This document shows positions 45,026 to 53,008 of a DNA stretch of 55,981 nucleotides, piece after piece. Under the pieces are notes generated by a model. It did not search any database. It was not told the DNA's origin and was given only the letters and a program-made list of their open reading frames with translations. Both the position numbers and the translations under genes were made by a program. Numbering within the stretch: position 1 is the first letter of the stretch; each line of letters opens with the position of its first letter. The stretch lies in the NCBI GenBank assembly GCA_047620505.1, contig JBLHKS010000021.1, positions 1 through 55,981 on the forward strand, written 5' to 3'. This stretch comes from JBLHKS01 sp047620505. Its GTDB lineage: Bacteria; Verrucomicrobiota; Verrucomicrobiia; Verrucomicrobiales; DEV007.

Positions 45026-46567
45026 CTACTTCTTTTTCGGAGCCGCTTTCTTCTTTTTCTTCGCGCGAGGAGGCCGAGGAGGGTCGTTCTCAGGCAATTG
45101 ATATTGAACGCGTAGACGAGCGAGTTCGGCTGCAAGTTCTTTGACTCGACCAGCGTATTCCGGGTTTGCGTATTCGTTCTGAAGCTCGTTCGGATCTTTT
45201 CCGAGGTCGAAAAGCTCCCATTCTTCCTTCTGATAGTAGCTGATCAGCTTCATTTTCCCATCCGTAACGCCGAAGTGGCGAGCAACGCTGTGAGCACCTG
45301 GGAATTCGTAGTAATGATAATAGAATGACTTGCGCCAATCATCCGGAGTTTTCCCTTTGAAAAGTGGAACGAGACTTGAGCCCTGCATATCATCTGGAAG
45401 CGGTGCGCCTGCGAGATCAAGGAAGGTCTGGGCAAAATCGAGATTCGAAGTGATATCACCATTCACGCTGCCTGGTTTGATCACGCCCGGCCACATTGCC
45501 AGCAGCGGTGTGCGGAGCGATTCTTCATACATCCAGCGTTTATCGAACCAGCCGTGCTCTCCAAGGTACCAGCCTTGATCCGAAGAATAAATGACGATCG
45601 TATTCTCGGACAAACCAGCTTCATCGAGGTAATCGAGAATTTCGCCGATCCCATCATCGACTGATTTAACGCAGCGAAGGTAATCCTTGACGTAGCGCTG
45701 GTATTTCCACTTAACAAGAGCCTTGCCTTTGAGGTTGGCCTCCCGAAATTTCTGATTCTTTGGCTCGTAGGCCGCGTTCCAGGCTTCCAGCTGTTCTGGA
45801 TTCAATCCGCCCGGCTTTTTCAGCTTCAAATCGTTATCATTGAGGTGTCTTTCAATCGTCATCGACTGCTCAGAAGCTGGAGAAGCGCGGTTTTCGTAAT
45901 TATCCCAGAGAGTCTCGGGCTCGGGGATTTCAACATCGTCCAACCATGTGAGATACTTCGGTCCAGGCTGCCAATTTCGGTGGGGAGCCTTGTGCTGATA
46001 CATCAACATGAAGGGCTTGCCGTCTTCGCGCTCGTTTTTCAGCCAATCGAGTGATTTTTCTGTGATGATATCAGTGGTGTAACCGGTGTGTTTGACGGTG
46101 GTTGGATTTCCGTTTTCGCCTCGCGTGATCATCGGCGGATTGTAATAAGGACCCTGGCCAACCAACACATCGTAATAATCATAGCCTTGAGGCGTCGATT
46201 TCAGGTGCCACTTGCCAACGACCGCCGTCTGGTAGCCGGCTTTCTGCAACAATTTTGGAAACGTCTGCTGATCACCGTTAAAATTGTTGCCGTTGGTCAT
46301 GAAGCCGTTGATGTGGCTGTACTTTCCGGTCTGAATCACAGCACGACTTGGGCCGCAGATTCCGTTCGTCACGTAGCAGCGGTCGAAGCGCATTCCGCCG
46401 TCAGCGATCCGATCCATATTCGGCGTCGCCATCCGCGTTTCGTCGTAAGCGCTCAGCGCCTGAGTGCAGTGATCATCGGTGAAAATGAAAACGATGTTTG
46501 GCCGATCCTGAGCCGCAGCAGCGCTGGCGAACAGCAGGAATGAAAACAGCAGGGTTTTGAGATTCAT
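45026..46567 (-). CDS. sulfatase (S1 family), exported
   Basis: 513 aa from the Met at 46567, preceded by GGAGGGC at Shine-Dalgarno distance and followed by a clean signal peptide (cleavage near SAAAAQ). Formylglycine site: ICGPSRAVIQTGKYSH with Cys71 to be oxidised. Metal ligands are in IVFIFTDDH and SDQGWYLGEHGWFDK, and VVGKWHLK is also present. Removes sulfate esters from polysaccharides or similar. The C-terminus is a Lys-rich tail (KKKKKAAPKKK). Close relative of the sulfatase at 53009-54487. Probably cotranscribed with the cytosine deaminase. Confidence 0.95.
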   Translation of the reverse strand: MNLKTLLFSFLLFASAAAAQDRPNIVFIFTDDHCTQALSAYDETRMATPNMDRIADGGMRFDRCYVTNGICGPSRAVIQTGKYSHINGFMTNGNNFNGDQQTFPKLLQKAGYQTAVVGKWHLKSTPQGYDYYDVLVGQGPYYNPPMITRGENGNPTTVKHTGYTTDIITEKSLDWLKNEREDGKPFMLMYQHKAPHRNWQPGPKYLTWLDDVEIPEPETLWDNYENRASPASEQSMTIERHLNDNDLKLKKPGGLNPEQLEAWNAAYEPKNQKFREANLKGKALVKWKYQRYVKDYLRCVKSVDDGIGEILDYLDEAGLSENTIVIYSSDQGWYLGEHGWFDKRWMYEESLRTPLLAMWPGVIKPGSVNGDITSNLDFAQTFLDLAGAPLPDDMQGSSLVPLFKGKTPDDWRKSFYYHYYEFPGAHSVARHFGVTDGKMKLISYYQKEEWELFDLGKDPNELQNEYANPEYAGRVKELAAELARLRVQYQLPENDPPRPPRAKKKKKAAPKKK

Positions 46568-46702
46568 GCGCCCTCCTTTGCACTCCGCAGTCGAACCAGC
46601 AACCGAATTCAATGACCGCGCGCGCTCTGGATTCTGGATGATTCTCATTTTTTGGAAAATTAACATTTACGAAATATGAATGAACGTGAACAATTCGGTG
46701 CT

Positions 46703-46720
46703 TGTCAGGGTTTCCTGACA
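46703..46720. promoter_or_regulatory. 7-bp perfect hairpin between divergent genes, possible operator
   Basis: TGTCAGG (46703-46709), loop GTTT, CCTGACA (46714-46720). It lies 30 nt before the DUF4407 start and about 136 nt before the sulfatase start, in a 182-nt AT-richer gap between divergent genes. Either a regulator-binding dyad or a leader hairpin of the DUF4407 mRNA; no T-run follows, so terminator is unlikely. Confidence 0.35.
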
Positions 46721-46749
46721 GAACAAAAACCTCAAACTCGCAAGCCCCC

Positions 46750-48477
46750 ATGACAATTTCACCGTCTCAGTCAATCAAACGCGGATTTTTCTGGCTGTCC
46801 GGCGCCGGAACCGAAAGTCTTGAGCAATGCCCGAACTGGGAACAGCGCAAGTACGTCGCCTACGGCGCAACCGTGTTGGTTCCAGCGATCTTTGCCTTCA
46901 TCGCCTGCGCCTACGCACTGTCGACCCTGACAGACAGCTGGTTTTTTATCATTCCAATCGCTCTCGCCTGGTCGTTCATCATCCTGACGATCGATCGAGC
47001 GCTGCTCGCGACCTACCGAACGTACCAGCCGTTTCTCAGGCGAGTTGGACAGTTTTCCCTCCGCTTCGTCGTCGCTCTTTTGATGGGGTTGACGATCTCT
47101 CACCCATTAACGTTGTTACTCTTCCAAGACACGATCAGCTCGGTGGTTGAAGAAGATCGTGACACAGACATCATCGCCGTCAGAGGTGAATCGACCGCCG
47201 AGAAGGGTGCGGTCGAACAGCGGATCGTTGCGCTCGAAGGCGAGATCGGCGAGCAACGAACTCGCTGGAATGAGACTTTCAACGCCGCCTTCATCGTTGA
47301 GGACGCTCTCGCAACCGCGACTGATCCGAAAGACGGGCTTTCTGCTGAAGCGAAGGTTGAACTCGAGACTGAAATCGCCTCGGCTACCGAGCCGTTGAAG
47401 GTGAAAATCAGCGAAGTGGACACGAAAGTGGGTGAACTCACGACGAGCCATCAAACCCTCCAAACCGATCTGGATCACTGGCAACGCGAGTTCGAAAGCG
47501 AGGTCAACGGACAGCGCAGTGGGTTAGCCGGAGTCGGGCCGAGGGCAAGGAGCATTCGCGATGACCAACTCGCTTGGCGACGGGCCGAGGCACCCAGAGT
47601 CGGCGGAATGATCGAGTACCTGACCGCTCAGCGGACAGGGCTTCAGGAAGAGGTTAACGCGGTCGAAACTCGCCTGACAGAAGGCGCGGTCGCGGCAGCA
47701 ACTGCTCATGCGGATCTGGAAAAGGCCGAGCGGAAACGGGTAGCTGCGCTGAAGCGTCAGGTTCAAGAAGAGCAGGCTGGGCAGTTCGTCGGTCAGCAGA
47801 ATGCAATTCGCTCGACGATCTCAACGCAGATCGACACGCGTTTGGCGGAGCTCGGTCGGCTTCAGGGCGAACTCGTGGCGTTAGGGAGTGACGAGCAAAC
47901 CCGAGTGACAGCAATCCGCGGCGAATCGAGAAAGGACCTGCTAACGCAGACTCTCGCTCTGCACAGCCTCTTCAATTCGGGAGTCGACGGCGGGAAATTC
48001 GCGCTCATCGCTTATCTCATTCTGGCCTCCCTTTTCATGCTGATCGATACGATTCCGCTGGTCGTGAAATTCTTCTCCAAACCTGGGCCTTACGATACTT
48101 TGGTCGACTGCGAAGAGGTCCGGTTCGACACGAATCGCGACAATTTTCTAAAGGGGTTCAGCCAGTATTCCGATGAGCTCGCAGCCAGCCCGCTGCTGCA
48201 CATGACGGCGAACAAGCCGCTTGAACGCGCGTTAATTGAAGGTGTGGATCGCTCTCGGGCCGCCAAAGCGTTCATCGAACATCTGATGGATCTGGAGCGC
48301 TCGTTTCAAGAGCGAATCGATCAGGAACGCGAACAACTTGAAGGAATCGATTGGCAAAAAGCACAGGCGCGGACTCAGGTTCTCGAGCACATGTCTCAAT
48401 CATTTTACTCCGATCTTCAGAAGCGTATGGAACGGTTCTTCCAAAGCGGCGACACTCCAGCTAATGCTTATGGCTGA
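46750..48477 (+). CDS. DUF4407 membrane protein with coiled coil
   Basis: 575 aa from the Met at 46750 (an upstream frame Met at 46702 overlaps the hairpin). N-terminal part FFWLSGAGTESLEQCPNWE and four membrane segments in total: two near residues 40-80, one near 100-120, and one near 420-445. Between them is a long charged coiled coil (about residues 140-400) with Glu/Arg/Gln-rich heptads. This is the DUF4407 layout. Function is not known. The long helical part lies on the side opposite to the short C-terminal domain, whose charge suggests cytoplasm. Confidence 0.88.
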   Translation: MTISPSQSIKRGFFWLSGAGTESLEQCPNWEQRKYVAYGATVLVPAIFAFIACAYALSTLTDSWFFIIPIALAWSFIILTIDRALLATYRTYQPFLRRVGQFSLRFVVALLMGLTISHPLTLLLFQDTISSVVEEDRDTDIIAVRGESTAEKGAVEQRIVALEGEIGEQRTRWNETFNAAFIVEDALATATDPKDGLSAEAKVELETEIASATEPLKVKISEVDTKVGELTTSHQTLQTDLDHWQREFESEVNGQRSGLAGVGPRARSIRDDQLAWRRAEAPRVGGMIEYLTAQRTGLQEEVNAVETRLTEGAVAAATAHADLEKAERKRVAALKRQVQEEQAGQFVGQQNAIRSTISTQIDTRLAELGRLQGELVALGSDEQTRVTAIRGESRKDLLTQTLALHSLFNSGVDGGKFALIAYLILASLFMLIDTIPLVVKFFSKPGPYDTLVDCEEVRFDTNRDNFLKGFSQYSDELAASPLLHMTANKPLERALIEGVDRSRAAKAFIEHLMDLERSFQERIDQEREQLEGIDWQKAQARTQVLEHMSQSFYSDLQKRMERFFQSGDTPANAYG

Positions 48478-48638
48478 TTAAAATCGCGACCGCGCTCATC
48501 TGCGCCGTTTTCCCAAACTTGGCTTCTTCTACTCGACCACCCCGGCCCGTGACCACGCGCACAAATTGTGGATGCTGACCGCTAACGAGATGAATTTGTC
48601 AGAAGGAAAACGGCGCTGCTGAGCGCGGACGCACTTCG

Positions 48639-50477
48639 TTAATTCAGTTTTCCCGTCAGGTAGTCGGTTCTCCGCTTCACCTCTCCGCCCTGAGATTTCA
48701 CAGCCTTGAGATCGATCTCGAATTTGTAGCCGTGGAAATCGCGGAGAAAAACGACCGCGTTCATCACGATCAGAGTTTCTACGTGGCTTTCGCTCTTGGC
48801 AAGCACGTCGAGTAGCGTCGGAACGGGATCAGCGGCGTGGATCGAACCAAGAAACTCAGCCGCGCGAGTTCGAACCAGCAGCTGCTCGTCGTCCAAAAGG
48901 GGCTTTGCGGCTTCGGCAAGCGACTCAGCGGCTTTGCCGAAAACTGCGCAATCGGTCAACGCCCATTGACGGACGTTCGGGTTGTCCGATTTGAGCGCCG
49001 CTTCCAATTTCGGTCGCGCTTCGTCGAACGGCAGAAGCGCGAGGTCGGCGATGTCGACGAGGTCTTCGATTTCAGCCTTGTGCGCTTGGCCGAAAGCGAC
49101 CGGGTTGTCCATGGCCTCGTCGAAAAGGACGCTTTCCGGATAGAGACTGAGATCGGGAAGCGCTTTGACGTGCGAACTCAGCCGAGTGCGGAGATCGATC
49201 AGAGTTTCGGCGAGCGCGGGATCAGCAGCGAGGTTTTTGGTCTCGTGAGGATCGGCTTCCAGGTCGTAGAGTTCTTCCGCGGGCTTGCTTTCGAAAAATC
49301 TGGATTGAACCGGATTCAAACCACCCGCTTTCCAGATTTCCCGCCATTCTTCGAAGGCCAACATTCTATAGCGATAGTTGTTTTGCAGTCCGTCTGGATA
49401 GTAGCCTTGGTAGTTGCGGAAGTACTTGAATTTGCCCTTCCGCAGGGTGCGGATGAACTCGTATTTTTCGTCGAACCGATCTGCGTAGCCAAAAGTCTCG
49501 TTGCGACCGTTTACGTCAGCCATTTTGACTCCGTCGCCAAGAAACGGACGCCCGTCCATCTGCTCAGGAACCTCGAGTCCGGCTAGTTTCAGGGTCGTCG
49601 GGCCAAAATCGATGAAGCTGACAAAGCCGCTTACCCGGGAGCCTCGCGCGCCGTCGACAAGGTGCTTCCAGTTTTCCGGAATGCGAACCACGAGCGGCAC
49701 GTGAAGGCCGGTTTCGCGGACATAGCCTTTGCTGCCAGGCAAGACGCCACCGTGATCACCGAAGTAAAAGATGAATGTGTCTTCGAGCACGCCGTCTTCT
49801 TTCAGCTTTTCGACCGTCTTCCCAACCCATTCGTCAACCGCCATGATCTTATCTTGATAACGCGCGTAGGTGTAGCGGAAAATCGGTGTATCGGGATAAT
49901 AAGGAGAGATCGTGACGCTCGATCGATCAGTTTTGGTCTGCTCCTTTTCCATCACCGTAGTTTTGAAATGAAGCGAGCTTTCGTGCGAGGTCCCGAGGCT
50001 CTCCATGTGGAAAAACGGCTGCTTCGCCTCCGGCCGGTTGCGCCAGTTGGCTTTCCTTGAGGACTCGTGCCAGTTGTTTTTGGGCTCAACCGCGTTGTAG
50101 TCTTTTTTCGAATTATTCGTAGTGTAGTAGCCTGCTTCAGCGAGGAAAGTTGGGAACATTTTGAGCCCTTCCGGCATTTCGGCCAATTTCGACTTTCGAT
50201 GAAAATGCGTTCCGATCCGCGGACCGTAACAGCCGGTCTGAAGCGTCGTCCTTGCCACGGAACAGACCGGGCTGTTGGAAAACGCGTGCTCGAACAAAAG
50301 CCCATTTTCCGCGAGCTGTGCGATGTTCGGTGTCGGCGCGCCAGCTTCATCGAAGAGATCCAGGTAGTGCTTAGAATTGTCTTCGGAAAGCAGCCAGACG
50401 ATGTTCGGTCGTTCTGCAGCGTTGAGCGAGACCGCGCCGAAGAGGCAAGCGAGGGCGGAAAGGAGGATTCGGATCAT
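48639..50477 (-). CDS. sulfatase with C-terminal HEAT-like repeats, atypical active-site motif
   Basis: 612 aa with a signal peptide (near LNAAERP). Sulfatase core: NIVWLLSEDN, FYFGDHGGVLPGSKG and the modification site VCSVARTTLQTG with Cys72. The motif reads C-S-V-A-R, not the usual C-x-P/A-x-R, so recognition by the formylglycine-generating enzyme may differ. After about residue 470 come helical repeats (PNVRQWALTDCAVFG, VRTRAAEFLGSIH) like those of many PVC sulfatases. Substrate is unknown. A palindrome copy (48877-48886) encodes EQLL in the repeats. The adjacent 161 nt before DUF4407's end hold no gene. Confidence 0.92.
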   Translation of the reverse strand: MIRILLSALACLFGAVSLNAAERPNIVWLLSEDNSKHYLDLFDEAGAPTPNIAQLAENGLLFEHAFSNSPVCSVARTTLQTGCYGPRIGTHFHRKSKLAEMPEGLKMFPTFLAEAGYYTTNNSKKDYNAVEPKNNWHESSRKANWRNRPEAKQPFFHMESLGTSHESSLHFKTTVMEKEQTKTDRSSVTISPYYPDTPIFRYTYARYQDKIMAVDEWVGKTVEKLKEDGVLEDTFIFYFGDHGGVLPGSKGYVRETGLHVPLVVRIPENWKHLVDGARGSRVSGFVSFIDFGPTTLKLAGLEVPEQMDGRPFLGDGVKMADVNGRNETFGYADRFDEKYEFIRTLRKGKFKYFRNYQGYYPDGLQNNYRYRMLAFEEWREIWKAGGLNPVQSRFFESKPAEELYDLEADPHETKNLAADPALAETLIDLRTRLSSHVKALPDLSLYPESVLFDEAMDNPVAFGQAHKAEIEDLVDIADLALLPFDEARPKLEAALKSDNPNVRQWALTDCAVFGKAAESLAEAAKPLLDDEQLLVRTRAAEFLGSIHAADPVPTLLDVLAKSESHVETLIVMNAVVFLRDFHGYKFEIDLKAVKSQGGEVKRRTDYLTGKLN

Positions 50478-50512
50478 GCGCCGACGTTGGGCCGGATTGG
50501 CCGAGATTCAAC

Positions 50513-50524
50513 CAGCAGCTGCTG
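50513..50524. repeat. dispersed palindrome CAGCAGCTGCTG, the only fully intergenic copy
   Basis: Representative entry for a repeated palindrome. The 10-mer AGCAGCTGCT occurs 25 times: starts at 889, 2018, 4609, 6127, 9902, 13348, 14134, 14670, 16582, 16825, 18489, 19205, 20663, 21249, 21997, 23133, 25472, 30097, 31770, 43657, 44269, 48877, 50514, 52794 and 54459. Seventeen of these are the full 12-mer. Near copies lie at 8581, 24125, 34127, 39004 and 53048. This copy sits between the divergent sulfatase and moxR genes. All other copies are inside genes, read as QQLL/EQLL or as Ala-Ala-Ala. Confidence 0.85.
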
Positions 50525-50563
50525 CTTGCAACCCGGCGCGCCCGCTCCGAAAGTCAGCGCCCT

Positions 50564-51562
50564 ATGGCCACTGCCCCTACGAATCTTCCGCCGAAAGCTT
50601 TCGCGGATCAGCAGAAAATTCTCGAACAGATCCGAACTGAGATCGCCAAGGTCGTTGTTGGCCAGGAGCGAGTCGTCGATCGGCTTCTGCTCGCGCTGCT
50701 GTGCAACGGTCACGTCTTGATCGAAGGCGTCCCGGGGCTCGCGAAAACGCTTCTCGTCAGCACCTTGGCGAAGACGCTCGACGTCGGTTTCAACCGGATT
50801 CAATTCACGCCTGATCTGCTCCCTGGCGACCTCGTCGGGACGCTCGTTTTCAACCCGAAAACCGGCGAATTTCGCACGCAGCAGGGCCCGATTTTCTCGA
50901 ACATCCTTCTGGCAGACGAAATCAACCGTTCGCCTGCGAAGGTTCAAAGTGCGCTGCTCGAAGCGATGCAGGAGCGCCAGGTTTCGATCGGCGACGAGAC
51001 GTTCATGCTGGATGAGCCGTTCATGGTCCTCGCGACGCAGAACCCGATCGAGCAAGAGGGGACCTACCCGTTGCCCGAAGCCCAGCTCGACCGCTTTTTG
51101 TTCAAAGTCATCGTCGATTACCCGACGATGGACGAGGAGCAGGAAATCATGCGCCGGATGGCGAAAGCGACGCCCGATCTGGGCGCAGGAGCGGTGGTTA
51201 CCGGCTCGCAAATTCTGGAACTTCGCTCGACTCTCGATGAAGTCTTCATGAAGGAAAACATTGAGCGCTACATCCTTCAAATCGTGGATGCGACCCGGCG
51301 TCCGGAGAAATACGGGCTGGAAGAATTGGCTCCCCTGATTCGTCACGGCGGATCGCCCCGTGCCTCGATTTTCCTCGCGAAGGCCTCGAAAGCCAACGCG
51401 ATGATGGAAGGACGCGATTACGTCGTGCCTGGTGACGTCCGCTCGATCGCGAGCGAAGTTCTGAGGCATCGGATCGCGCTAACCTACAAAGCGGAGGCGC
51501 GCGATCTGACGAGCGATCAGCTGATCGATAAGATTTTCATGGCGGTCTCGCCGCCGGCCTAG
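50564..51562 (+). CDS. moxR: MoxR-family AAA+ ATPase
   Basis: 332 aa. Walker A GVPGLAKT, Walker B LLADEINR, sensor-1 region LATQNPIEQEGTYPLPEAQLDRF and sensor-2 like SPRAS are all present, so it should be active. MoxR ATPases are chaperone-like and normally sit before DUF58 and von Willebrand A genes whose products they serve. Here the next gene is convergent and unrelated, 1 nt away, so this copy is alone in the window. Confidence 0.95.
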   Translation: MATAPTNLPPKAFADQQKILEQIRTEIAKVVVGQERVVDRLLLALLCNGHVLIEGVPGLAKTLLVSTLAKTLDVGFNRIQFTPDLLPGDLVGTLVFNPKTGEFRTQQGPIFSNILLADEINRSPAKVQSALLEAMQERQVSIGDETFMLDEPFMVLATQNPIEQEGTYPLPEAQLDRFLFKVIVDYPTMDEEQEIMRRMAKATPDLGAGAVVTGSQILELRSTLDEVFMKENIERYILQIVDATRRPEKYGLEELAPLIRHGGSPRASIFLAKASKANAMMEGRDYVVPGDVRSIASEVLRHRIALTYKAEARDLTSDQLIDKIFMAVSPPA

Positions 51563-51563
51563 C

Positions 51564-52853
51564 CTAGACGGTAGGCTCCCATCCTTTCCGGTATTCTCTG
51601 CCCCACAGCTCCATCGCTTCGGCGTCGGTCGGCTTGCCGGTCGCCTGATCGATTTCGAGCGTCTTGCCTGTCTTGTGCGCGATGTTCGCGAGGTGACACC
51701 AAAGGGTCGACTTCTGCGCGATCTCGATTTCCGAATTCAGCGGCACATCCGCCCGGATCGCATCGGCGAGATTCTGGAAATGATATTTGTCGCCGCCTTC
51801 GGCTTTGACCGCCTCGATTTCTTTGCCCTGGAGATCGTAGAACTTCGCCGTGTTCGAGTCGAAACTGGCTAAGCCCCCCTCGCATGAGACGGTGACGAAT
51901 GGGCGGTTCTCCGGCTTGATTCGGTGGCAGCTGCTCTGCTCCCACTGACCACCGTACTCCTCAAAATCATAAACCGCGCAGCCTGTGTCCGGCGTTTCCT
52001 GATCGTCATCGTAGTGGTATCGATTGCCGACGTAGCTCACCCGAAGCGGTGGTTTTTCCGCCTGCAAAGCCCAGCGGACGATGTCGAGACTGTGGACGCC
52101 GTTGTTGGCCATTTCGCCGCCACCGAAGTGCCAGTGCCAATGCCAGTTGTAAGGAATCAGGTTGTCCTTGTATGGAAAGTCAGGGCATGGCCCGAGCCAA
52201 ATGTCATAGTCAATCGAATCGGGGACGGGAGCCGGCTTGCCCTTCTTAATTCCCGGCCGCTGTCCGAGGTAAGCAGCTCGGCTGAAGAGCGGCTTGCCGA
52301 TGATCCCTTCGTGCAGTTTCTGGATGCTCGTGATCATCGACGGGTAACTTCGCCGCTGATTGCCCATCTGGACTTTCTTGTCGTACTTCCGCGCCGCTTC
52401 GACGATCATTTCGCCCTCACGCGCGTTGTGGCTGCCGGGTTTTTCCACGTAAACATGCTTGCCGGCCTTCATCGCCAGAATCGCCGCCGGGGTGTGCCAG
52501 TAATTCGGCGTCGCGATCGAAATCACGTCGACGTTCGGATCGGCGAGCATCTCGCGGAAATCCTTAACCGCTTTCGGTGGCTGCTCCTGCCCCGAGTCCT
52601 TCACTCCACGAACCCCGCCTTCGAGCCGGGCGTCATCGACATCGCAAACATAGCCGATTTCGACTCCTGGAACTTGCAGCCAGCCTTTGATGTGTCCGCG
52701 CCCGCGACCGAGGCCCATCACGCCGACAACGAGGCGGTTAGACGCAGCGTCCTGACCGCTGAGATTGGAAACGAGGTTGAGCGAAGCGGCACCAGCAGCT
52801 GCTGTGGAGAGTCCGGTGTTGAACCGGCGGCGGGAGAGGTTTGTATCTGACAT
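51564..52853 (-). CDS. Gfo/Idh/MocA-family oxidoreductase with Tat signal
   Basis: 429 aa from the Met at 52853 (alternative start at 52874). The N-terminus carries a twin-arginine signal (LSRRRFNTGLSTAAAGAAS), so it should be exported folded with its nucleotide. The Rossmann motif is VGVMGLGRGRG, and YVEKPGSHN holds the EKP motif typical of the family; GGGEMANNGVHSLDI provides the substrate-side His and Asp. The family oxidises or reduces sugars and inositol-like compounds with NAD(P). Many exported PVC members exist near sulfatases. A palindrome copy (52793-52804) encodes Ala-Ala-Ala in the signal. Confidence 0.93.
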   Translation of the reverse strand: MSDTNLSRRRFNTGLSTAAAGAASLNLVSNLSGQDAASNRLVVGVMGLGRGRGHIKGWLQVPGVEIGYVCDVDDARLEGGVRGVKDSGQEQPPKAVKDFREMLADPNVDVISIATPNYWHTPAAILAMKAGKHVYVEKPGSHNAREGEMIVEAARKYDKKVQMGNQRRSYPSMITSIQKLHEGIIGKPLFSRAAYLGQRPGIKKGKPAPVPDSIDYDIWLGPCPDFPYKDNLIPYNWHWHWHFGGGEMANNGVHSLDIVRWALQAEKPPLRVSYVGNRYHYDDDQETPDTGCAVYDFEEYGGQWEQSSCHRIKPENRPFVTVSCEGGLASFDSNTAKFYDLQGKEIEAVKAEGGDKYHFQNLADAIRADVPLNSEIEIAQKSTLWCHLANIAHKTGKTLEIDQATGKPTDAEAMELWGREYRKGWEPTV

Positions 52854-53008
52854 CGGTTTGGTGGTTTGATTCACTCAAATGGTCTGGAGCCCGATGTCAA
52901 GGCTGGTCGATCTACGAGCCGGACCTCTGCTCATATTTGTCGGTTGAATTGCAACGGAGGTTGACTTGTGAAGGCCATCAGCTTGGATCGGGTTCTGGCT
53001 TCGATCTG

